Below, piece by piece: positions 30,401-42,400 of a DNA stretch of 64,000 nt. The notes beneath the pieces are model-generated. The model ran no database searches. It saw only the letters and a list, made by a program, of their open reading frames with translations, and was not told the origin of the DNA. The stretch covers positions 2,922,862 through 2,986,861 of the forward strand of contig VUYV01000101.1 in assembly GCA_008711295.1 (NCBI GenBank), written 5' to 3'. How positions within the stretch are numbered: the first letter of the stretch is position 1; every line of letters starts with the position of its first letter. Origin of the DNA: Anarhynchus alexandrinus. Taxonomy: Eukaryota; Chordata; Aves; Charadriiformes; Charadriidae. Position numbers and translations under genes: made by a program.

Positions 30401-33400
30401 AGGAATAATTTAACAAATGAAGAGGCAGGGGAAAAGCACATTTTTGTTTTCACAGCCATACATAAATACAGCAATTTAAAGCAGTCTGTGCAGAGGACGT
30501 CCCATCTCTGAGAGGCTAACGGACAAGACAGTATATACAGAATGTTTCTTTCATCCTTTGTATAACTAGTCAGCTGACAGATGCTGAACCAGCCTGAAAT
30601 GGAACCTATGGAAATTTGGGATGCTGCAAAGAATTCGTTCGTCCTGAATTTGTAAGTAATAAGGCTGAAATTTCTGCTGGAGAGATATGGGTGACATCAA
30701 AGAAGTGAAGAACTCAAGAATCCCACAGGAAGGTACAAAGCACTTTGTAAAATTATGCTCCTATTACAGGTCTTTATGAAAAAATTTGTTACCCTTGTTA
30801 ACATCATCAGTCCAGGCAATAAAAAGAAACACTCTGCTAAAAAGGAGAATATGATTCATGCTTCCATACAAACACTGACTCAAGTTTCAGGTCAAAAGTG
30901 CATAACATCAATCCACAAACTTCAGAAAACACTTGATACTTCTTCTTACTCTTCATACAGAACTGCAAAGCTACTGAAACATACCTGAATTTCTGCAGTA
31001 ATAGCAGCATTTAGTGCAGATTCTAAGCCTCCATCAGCCATCAAGCTGCCCACCAAAAGGTCAATCATAAATCTACGGCCTGGACTTACATTCATTTCAT
31101 TTCCTGAAACTAAGAATGGAAGAAACTATTAATAAACTAGAAATGCAAGCACAAAACAAATAGGCTGAAATCTTAGGACCAACCTGCACTGGGTAAGAGC
31201 GCTGAGAGAGCCCTAGCCCGCTCTTCTGCTGTTGGCAGTAACACAGACCATCCACTCTGCAGCACTGCTTGAGCGGCCGACTGCACAGTATTAAGAACAC
31301 CAGCATTGCTTGCTAATGTTACCACTGTCTGCTTCAGGCTATTGAGCAGTATGCTGCCTAAACCTAAGCCAAGGCATTCTGGATCCACCTGATGACTAAT
31401 GGCAGCATGAAGCTGAAAAAAAGAATGGGGGGAAAAAAAGGGCAAATTTTAATTGAGAATAGATGTGAACTTGAAAAAAAAGAGTCAGTCCTGGACCAAC
31501 TGAGTAATTTCACTGACCAAGGTACAAACTTTTATGTGTAAATTTGTAAAATTAAATGGAAACACTGGCTTGCCCACACACATACTGAATTTAAACTAAT
31601 ACTCAAAGATTATGAACTATATTTAACTATATTCCCTAAAACTCTGAACTATAATAACCTAAAGAATAACCTAAACTGTTTCTACTTCACTACAGGATAC
31701 TAGGAAAAGTAGCACATCTTCAGTGACTGTCAGATACCTTCTAAAGAAGACATTTACTCTTAAAAATACTATTTAAAATTCTTAGAAATGCTCAAAATCT
31801 TGGAATGTATGGGCTCATTAAGTGCATATACAAGGCTTAATCCATTTATGTTTTATTTTTATAGTTCATTTTTAATGAGATCCAAAAGCAACCACTAGTT
31901 GCCAAATTTCAAACAGCAGAAAGTGATGTTGTACTTATTTCACTTTTTAAATCAACAAAAATGTTTTAAAAGCGCATTAAGTCCACTATTTTCATCCAAG
32001 CAATTTACTGAAACATTTAGTTCAAAAACTGCTCAATATTTAAGAAACTGAAGGTACCTGAAGCCTTAGAAGGTTTAATGTTGCCACAGCCATACACTCC
32101 TTTTCCTGAGGAGGGGGCCAGTCAGAGGAGCCATCCATTCCCTCTGTCACTTGTCTTAGTAGAAGATCTAGCTGCTCAAATGTCATAGGGCAAACATCCA
32201 CTACAAAAGGTACCCGCAAGCCTATCGACCACTCGGAACACGATGACCAAGCGAAACTCTATAAATGGAAACAATATACAAAGTTCAACAGTTATTTCCC
32301 AAATATAAGATGACACCGGTTAAAGATAGGAGTGTAAAGCTAACACCTGCCTTCAAACAGTAATAGAAGATGCAGAAATAGTATCACATATCTGTTGAAG
32401 AAAACCCTCCACTTGCATCCTTGTAAACATACATAAAATCCTACCAATCCCAGAAAAGAACTCTCTTATCACATTTTCCAATGTGCTGTTATGCCAATCT
32501 AGATACCTCACTATCTTTGCTGCAGGAAACATTCTGCTTCACAACTCTTCAATTGCTGTACCAGCCAAAAAACAAAACAGGTAAATAGCTGTTGCTTAGA
32601 ATACCCAACAGAGGGAAAAATAGTCATCCCTTTTTGGCAGAGGAACTGCATAAGATTTGGTTTTTTCCAAGCCTTCATTTATTCAGAATAAGAAACACGA
32701 ATAAGAAAAGTCATGCAAGCACAGAAAGAGGGACTGGGATTAGCGTACAGAACTAGAAGTCTCAGCAAAAGACAAAGATAAATCACAATTAACAATTCAG
32801 AAACAAAACTTACCTGAGCGGGCCCACAAGCAATTCCAACTATATGCTTTGTGTCTAATCCTGGGAGAGCTGCAGGCTCTGGTTTGGTGATCCGCAAAGT
32901 ATCGAAATGCTGACACTGATCATTGCTTCCCCAGCTATGCACTTCACTATCTTCAGTCAGTGCTAAACAATGGGTAGATCCAGCTGCCACATCTATCACT
33001 TTTTTTCCTGACAGAAAAGTCAAATATTGAAAATGTAACTTAAAGATTACAATCATTAACAGAAAAATATGAGAGTAAGGAAAACTGTGCTAATTACAAC
33101 CATACTTAACTATAAACACATTATGGATGTCAAGAGTCTCACTTTTGCCTTAGTAGTGGATTGAAAGAGCACAGCAAAAGAAAAACCAAGGAAATATTTA
33201 AAGATTCTTAAAGCTTAAGTACAAAAGTTTACAAGTTTGAAAAAAAAAATCTTCTATTTTGTATCCCTTCTACTAAGGTACTTTTTCAGGAAAGGTTTGT
33301 TAGAAGATCTCCCCATCTATGAACAGAGACTGTAAAGTTATATTGTAGTTGTTAGTTCAGAAGTTACGTTCAATTAGATCATTCATCACATATGAAAAAC

Positions 33401-36400
33401 AATTTTAGAAAATACAGAGCAATAAAAGAGGTTTTTCCTCATCATCTCCTTCAGAGCCTCAGGTTTCTCGCAAATGCAAGAAATAATCTTCACCCTGTTA
33501 TAACTTAGTCAAAAATACTGGCACAAATACAATTTCAACACATTATTTGTTGTCTATGATTTCCATGTATTCCATTCACATGCCTTAATCTAAGCATATA
33601 TATATTTATTTGCATGACAATGAAAAAATACATGTTTTAAATAACTTTTCAATGCATCCAGTATAAAATATGACACTACATGGTACCACCATTCTTAGAG
33701 TTGAGATCATTAGTCTCTGGTAAAAGGTTCCAACAACAGCAAAAGGAACTTTCCAGCTCTGATAATTACCTTTCAAGCCTTCCAGCAGTTTGGGATAACG
33801 AACATGCTCTTCTGTTCCATGCCCAAGCCTCTGATTGTCACCTTTTCCCCAGGTGTAGACCTGGCCATCTTTGGTTAAAGCAATAGAAAACTGACTCCCA
33901 CAGCGTACTTTCACAATGTCCAGATCTTGAAGTTTTTCTATCAACTTGGGAGTCTTGCAACCATCACTGCCTCCCCTTCCCAGTTTTCCATAATCTCCAT
34001 CACCCCAAGACCATACCTGGCCTTTAAATTAAGAGAAAGAAAACCAAAAATATTGCACTGCTTTTTCATGTAATGTAATGAAGTTATTTGGTTTGACAAG
34101 CAAGTTCTTAAAAATTTGAGATTCTATAATAAGCACAATTTTAAAATTTTAATTCAAGAATAGCAAATTTGAATTAATTTCTAATAGTTCATGAAAGTAA
34201 GAAAGAGAAAGATTTGAGAAGTTTCCATGCTGATAAAACTAAACATAAAAAGTGTAACACATAACATGCACTGAAAATTCGGTGTACAGAAAGCGCTTCT
34301 TAAAAACATATGAAGTATAGGATATACTGCAAATCAAGCCTGTAGAATGATCTTCAGTTGAAAACTGCCTTCTTTTATTATAAAGGGTTCTTATTAGTAA
34401 GAACTTGCAAAATCTTTTTCCACATCCAATTACCAAATTGTCTGTGAAACCTGTTTTCTTAATTTTCAGTTCTTGTCATTCAACCATTTCACAAAATTAA
34501 ATTAAAAGTGCTATTGTCTATCATGTTCTTTTGAAATATGCTACTAAATCTAAGCCCTCATGTAGGAACTCAGAAACAGTCAAGTCATTCTGCATCAAAT
34601 AAAATTATGGCTCAAGAAAAGTAAACCCATGTATGCCCAAAAAAAAAGTCTTGTTTTACACTCTGATGCATTTGTGTTCCCTACTTGCCTAAGCTAGTGT
34701 CTAAGGTACTCTGATAAGCAATGGAAGCAAGCAAGAACGAGACCAAGAGAAAAAAAAAATGTAATCCAGGTTTCCATTTCCTGGATGACCAAACCTTTCA
34801 ACTTTTAAACACTGCATGTCACCATAACCAGCTATATTTTAAAAGAGTAACTAGCTTCCAAGAGCTATCTGCTTCCTAAGGGATGACTTTGGGGCTTAAC
34901 TTCACACAGTGAAATTCAGGTTTTGAATCTGTCTCACCCTAGGCACCTCGCTCAGGGATGCTGGGAAGTAGGATTCCAATACATCCTCTCTTTGGCACTT
35001 CCCACAGATTAACAAAGACAACTGTCCTACTCAAAATTCTGGCTGTTGTGACAACATGTGCTATTTGCACTTACATAACAATGCATAGAAGTTAGAAGCG
35101 TATGTACATATATGTAATATTTTGTGTGCATATTATATATTTACATGGGTATTTCAATAGATATAACATAAATAGGAATATATATTTGCATATTCATAAT
35201 GAATATATCGCATATCTATGCATGGAAATATACCTGCACACATTATACGTAACAATGCATGAATGCACATATATATATCCCCAAAAGGAATTTCAGCTTC
35301 AAATTCTTACAGAATTCAAGCTACTAGAAATAAGCATAATATCTGTAGCATAAATATCTTCAGAATGGAAAGAAGAAAAGGTAAGCTTACTTAAAGCGTT
35401 AAGGTAAGCTTACTTAAAGTGTTAAGTAAAAGTGTTAAAGTTAAAGTTACATTTTGCTACTAACCATTTTCAGTAACTGCAAGAGTCTGAGCATCTCCAC
35501 TTCCACAGGCCACATCAATAACTTTGAGTCCTTTCAGCCCTGTGACCAGCATTGGGATGGTCTGATCTTCACTAGAACCTTCAAAACAAAGTAGTTCTGT
35601 GAGAAGCAAAACCAAGAAGGTCTGGTAGGTTCTTTTGGTTTGGGTTTTTTTTTTTTGGTTGCTTTTGGGTGTTTTGTTGTGTGGAGGTTGGGGGGTGTTG
35701 GTTTGATTTTGTTTTCAGATTTGAGCATCATGACTAAGCTCCCATATGGTTTCCTAGGTATCTAATATGGATTTAACCCATGAGATAGTCTTTACTTCAC
35801 AAGGAAGAGAACAGTGTAAATTTTTCTTCTCCATCCAACTGCTTATTTTCACAGAACTACAAATTTAGCAGTTTTAAGACAATTCCTCCCATAATTATTT
35901 CAATTCATGTGAACCCACATTATCAGCTTTAGGTAAGTTGGATAAAATGGATCATTTGAAACAGGCACTAAACAATTCTTTGACAAACAACTTACTTTAA
36001 GATATCAAGTAACATACCATGACCAAGCCTGCCATAATTTCCTCGTCCCCATGTATACAGCTCTCCTTCAGCAGTAATGGCTGCACTATAGGTGCTTCCA
36101 CATGCAATATGAATAACATGTTTCCCAGCTTGCTTTCCAGATAAAGCAGATATCATCTTCGGTTCCTCCAGAGGGCTATTTAAAGAGAAGGTGATATATT
36201 TCACAAAAGGTGATCTGATGAGTAGACAATAAAAGGTGTGACATACTTGTTAGAAAACAATTGCTGCAATTTTACCTGCAACCCTTACCATTAGTCTGAA
36301 GCATCAAGATATGCTATGAGCCAAAAATTAAGTCCAGGTTGTTCAACAAAATACAAACCACTGAAAGAATGTCTTTGATTTCTATTTTCTGTTAAATTAA

Positions 36401-39400
36401 TGCAGTGTTTTTAAAAGACTTGCTGACTATAAAATATTATCTTTAATTGCTATATCTAAACAATTAATTTCATGAAACTGGTAACCCTTGTGTAGTAACT
36501 GCCTTGCTTTATAGAGAACTCAGCACTGGGGGAAGACAATTAAAATCTCTATGATATATTGATGTACACCCTCTACAGAATACCCCTGTAGAAGACTGCT
36601 CCTACACAAAAGCAAGACGTTAATGTTATTGTTTAACACAGGGGGAAAAAGGAATGATATATGCAACATGACTGCATAGGAAGTGATGACCCCCACTCTT
36701 GACATCCAAGTCAATGCTCCTAGAGAAAATGTGTTGTGGATTCATAAAACCATGAATACAAAGCCTAGTAAGAGTGCAACCACTACTACACCCTCTGCCT
36801 ACAAGTATTTCAGAAAGTAGCATTAATACAGAACTGGGAATATTAAAGGCAGAGGAAACACATGGAGAAGGCAATTTCTGTTTAATAACAGAGATGAATG
36901 TCAAATGCTGAATATGCTTGTATATACAACTAAATAGTTTTCACTACAAATTCAGAACACTGGCAAATAAACGTTATGATTATTTTTATTACATACACTG
37001 TATCCCCATGGCCTAGTCTTCCACCATCTCCACAACCCCAAGAGAAAACTTCACCATTTGCTGACAAAGCAAGATAGTGATGCCCATCTGAATGTGCTGC
37101 TATCTTCACAATATTTCTGGAAGCTAGACTCTGCACCAGCTGTGGTCCCTGTGAACCAAACAAAAGAAATACACTTACAAAAACTGCTGACATTTTCCAT
37201 CACTTGCCTATATACAGAATAACTAAGTACAGTTTTCCTAACACTTTATCAAAACTGTGAACTCAAATTAATGAAGTGAAGGTATAAAGAAAAAAGGTCA
37301 AGTCTCCTATTTGAGTCTGACAAAAACAATGCTCTTAAGTTATTTTGTTCTGATCCTTATAAGGTCTTTAGCATACATGAAAACATTGTTTATCTTAATC
37401 TTACAAGCAGTGGTAGTGACAAATGTTTCTGGTACAGTACAGTTTTGTTTGAGAAACTACACAGTTTGGACGCACTGTTACATCACTGAAGTAAAATCCA
37501 TTTTGTGTCTGTCAATTTCTACAGTTTTTACTAAGGCCGGCATACCAACGAAAGCTACTATCATTGTGTTCGTAACCTCTAGCCTGATAGAAATTACAGA
37601 AACCAGATGCATTTCATCAAATCAATACAAGATATAAAAACCACTATTTCTGAAAGTTCAAAACAACGGCACAGAAGCTCACAACATTCAGCATGTCTCC
37701 ATCTACTCTTCCAAGGTACTGTAAATAGTTAAAGGAGCAGACTTATGCTATGAAGTAATACAGAAGACAAGATGTTTTTAAAAGCATGTAAACAAACTCT
37801 CACCAGAGTATCACTGTTGTACGCTTGTGTATAAACTCGTCCGTTCCTAGATAATATCAGAAAACGTTTCTCTGCACAGGCAACCTGCACAACGCCAAGA
37901 TTGGCAAGTCCTTCACATTGAATTGGACCACTCACATTAGCATAATATTTCCAACCTATTAAACCCCAAGCAATGACTTCTTGCAGAGATCCCTAGAAAA
38001 TAAGAAATTCTGTAAGTAGTAATTTTGAAATATACAACTTAATAAAATGCATAGAGCAGATTATTTTTTAAACCTTTATATGCCAAATACACTCAAATCT
38101 GTGACCCATTACTGCCAGTAGTCAATAAAGTTTACCTATTAGAAGACATCAAAAAATAAAGACTTGCATGCATCATATTCAGTTTAGTCTGCTACTGAAT
38201 AGGCTATTAATAGCTACAGTAAGTGTTCAGAGATGTTTTAAGTTGGGACGTTGAATTATTTTTTTTTTTACTTTTTTTTTTTTTTTAAATACATCAGACA
38301 CCCAACATTCATAAAGTCTGGTCTTGAGCATTTACTCTGATAAACACAGGGAACAGCTCAAAATATGGCAGAATTAGCCATAGTGTTGCGATAAGAAAGA
38401 ATGGTTCACAAACCATAGATTTGTACTCCAAGGCTGATGGAAAGAGCGCTGATGTAATAAAAGATACCAAAGTAAGACAAATTTAGGCAACTCGAGGTTA
38501 CCTTGTGAAAATCAAAAAGAAATTTGAAGAATCTTAGGAGCTGTTTTCCTTCCAAACTGAAAATCAGTTACACTTTTAGGAAAAACATCTTACTTAATTC
38601 AGCGTTGCAAACAGTTACCTTATGAGATGTAGGAGAGCTACACTGTGGAGGCATACATGGGGTAGCCAGACGATCTAAATGGGCCATGATCACTACAGCT
38701 GTTTGTCTCAGATCAATCGCTAGCTCATTGTCCTGTGGTAAAGTCAGATACCTTAGAAAACTTTCATTTGGACTCAGAGGGTAGGTCAGGAGCTAGAAAA
38801 GAAAAAAGCGCAGTCAGAAGAATATTCAAGGTATTTCTACGCCACTACACGTACAGAATCACAATACATCTTAGACATGCCGAGTATCTGCACAAGTTTA
38901 AGAGAGACAAAATTAACTCTGCACATCCTTTTTTCTTACAGTAGAAGAAAATTCCAAAAACACATGTTGAGAAAATACAGTCAGATTGTGAATATAATAG
39001 AAAGTTACAAGCATAATAAAACTGATTTACTATGTTTTATCAACCTCAATAATGTTCACTAAGAGTCATAGTTCAATTAACTTCAAACATAAATAAAAAC
39101 AATCTAAATGTGCAGAAAACTTAACTGGCCACACATCTAAGTTAATTATCACAAAAGCATTAACTCTGGAACATAATGCATATGCTTACCTCTAACCATA
39201 CTATGACATTCCTCCTCCTACATCAAGAAACTCAAATGTACGCGTGAAAACCAAACAACAGCGGCGTATATACATCTTACAACGGAAAACACTACTGCCA
39301 GAGTAAATCTAAATTTTGTTTGGAGAATTTTATCATTTTAGCCAGCCAAATGAAATTTGATACCAACATAATGCCCCTTTCAAGTAATTCAAGGGTAAGT

Positions 39401-42400
39401 ACCTGAATCTCTTCCTCTGTATTGGGCACATCTTTATTACATATTATACTCTGAAATCTTTGTAGCAAAGGTAGAAGGGGTGCGCTTGTTCCCTGTGCAG
39501 ATCGCTCATTATCTGTTTCTCTTGTTCCATTATCCCAAAGCTGAAGCAACAACATAACTGCAGACAACATTTGGCTGAAAGAGGAAGTTTACATCTATTA
39601 ATAAGCATTCCTAAAAACATTATTTTAGGTTATTTATACAATTCATTTTCTACATTTTGAAGTTTAGCAATATCAGATGTCGTGGCTTTCCGTTTTAAAC
39701 AGATTATCCAAATATCAAATAGATTTTGCAATCTAGTTAAGAGCTTGATCACCACTACATTACAGAAAAGTTTCACATGCTTTGAACCACAATTATTACA
39801 TTAAACCCAAACCCATGAAAACTGAAGACAGGCAATGATCAGGCCATTCCAACACACGTTGACAGTTAAAAATCAGAGAGCTCGTGCTTCTCACCTTAGT
39901 GTACCCCTCTGCACTGCCAGTTCTAGCAATATGGCAAGTGCCAAGTGCTGGTCTTGTAATGGAATGTTTCCTGGCCCTTTGGTACTGGGAGCTCCATGCA
40001 CATCTCTAAGAGTCAAACAATATACATTAACTAACAAATAGTTGAAAACAATACATATTTGCTTGCCAAAAGCATCTACAACACACCAAGAACCACTAAA
40101 CTTACAGAAAAATATAAAATTGGTGATGAAAGCAACTGAGAAGGAAAGCTGACACATTCCACGCAAGAGTGGCAGCTAGGCTTTAAAATTGCCCCAAGCT
40201 TCACTGTCTACTCTATAGCTCTATTAAATATGCTAAGAACATGAAACACATTTTTCACAGGTGAAATTCAAATATTCTTTATAATATTCATCATAAGGAT
40301 CCAGTTCCAGTACTCAAAAGACAATTAATTTCTCTTAACTATTGTAAAAGGTAACTCTAAGCCTTCTTAAATAACAGGGAAAAGGAGGGGAGTGCTCTAA
40401 GTTCAATATGAGTGTATTTTCCTTCATAACGCACAGAATTCTGCATTATTTTACTATACCAGAAAGGTACAATCAAGTGTACACATATATTGTACTACCA
40501 AAACACTCTTCATGCTTGCGGAAATCATGCTTGACCAATCTGATAGCCTTCTATGATGGCATGACTGGCTGGGTGGATGAGGGGAGAGCAGTGGATGTTG
40601 TCTACCTTGACTTCAGCAAGGCTTTTGACACTGTCTCCCATAACACCCTCATTGGTAAGATTAGGAACTGTGGGTTAGAGGAGTGGACAGTGAGGTGGAT
40701 TGAGAACTGGCTGAATGGCAGAGCTCAGAGGGTTGTGGTCAGTGCTGCAAAGTCTAGTTGGAGGTCTGTAACTGGCGGTGTTCCTCAGGGGTCCGTACTG
40801 GGTCCAATCTTGTTCAATATATTCATCAACGACCTGGATGAGGGGACAGAGTGTACCCTCAGCAAGTTTGCTGATGACACAAAACTGGGAGGAGTGGCTG
40901 ACACACCAGAAGGCTGTGCTGCCATACAGCGAGACCTGGACAGGCTAAAGAGTGTTAGGCGGAGAGGAACCTAATGAAATTCAATAAGGGCAAGTGTAGG
41001 GTCCTACATCTAGGAGGAATAACCCCATGCACCAGTACAGGTTAGAGGTTAACCTGCTGGAAAGCAGCTCTGCAGAGATATATCTTGGAGATCTGGTGGA
41101 CAAGAAGCTGACCATGATCCAGCAATGTGCCCTTGTGACCAAGAAGGCCAACGGTGTCCTGTAGTGCATTAAAAAGAGCATGGCCAGCAGGTCAAGGGAG
41201 GTCACAACTCTACTCTGCCCTGGTGAGGCTACATCTGGAGTACTGTGTCCAGTTCAGGAGGGCTATTAAGATGATCAAGGGAGTGGAGCACCTCTCTTAT
41301 GAGGAAAGGCTGAGAGACCAGGGTCTCTTTAGCCTGGAGAGGAGAAGGCTGAGAGGGGATCTCATCAATGCTTATAAATATCTAAAGGGTGAGTGTCAAG
41401 AGGATGGGGCCAGACTCTTTTCAGTGGTGCCCAGCAACCGGACAAGGGGCAATGGGCACAAACTGAAATACAGGAAATTCCATCTCCACATGAGGAAAAA
41501 ATTCTTTACTTTGAGGGTGGCAGAGCACGGGAACAGGCTGCCCAGAGAGCCTGTGGAGTCTCCTTCTCTGGAGATATTCAAAACCTGCCTGGATGCATTG
41601 CTCTCCAACCTGCTGCAGGTGAACCTGCTTTGGCAGTGGCGTTGGACGAGATGGTCTTCGAAGGTCCCTTCCAACCCCTACCATTCTGTGATTCTGTGAT
41701 TCACGTGGATACAGTTTACATTAGTGAAACACTATTTTTCAGATAAGTCTACATGCAGTGATTCACAATACTCAAATTCAGATTTTTCTTAAACAGTTAA
41801 AGGAATTAGATCATATTTAGAGAGTGTCATTTAAACAGGTCATATATCTTTTGCTCACTTGTATAACAAAATTAGAAAAGTAAAGCAATCATTTTAATTT
41901 TTCCATAAACTATTCTGTTTATCAGCTGCTAAGAGATGCAAGTTTGCCATTTAACAGCTACTTCAGCGATGCTCAAAAAAAGAAACTTACCCAGTCACAA
42001 CAGACCTTAGGAATTTAGTAGCTCTTTCCACCACTTCCAGCCATACAGAAGATACAGTCCCTTCATCAAAAAGGGATGCCTCTGGTAGGGCTCGTAGTGC
42101 ATCAAGTGATTCCTGTAACAATTCACTGCACAGGTCTGCATCTTCACCTAAGGAACACAGTAATACTAGTTAACACTCCCATCTTTACAAAATTTATCAA
42201 ATTTTTGCGTACAATGTTTTGTGGATTTTTTTTTAACCTCAAGCTTACAAGTTACTTAATAATATGTACAAAGTTCTCAATGTTCACATGAACATTTTGA
42301 CTGCAAGACTTCTGAAGAACTATCTGCTTCAGAAAAAATACATTCAGAAAGGTGGCAATTCTTAAACTAGTTCATCCCACTGTGCATTTGCTGAGGGAAT

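Noticed and set aside
41393..41746. Plus-strand frame of 117 codons, and opposing frames at 41396-41684
   Set aside because: Out-of-frame reading of the CR1 3' end.
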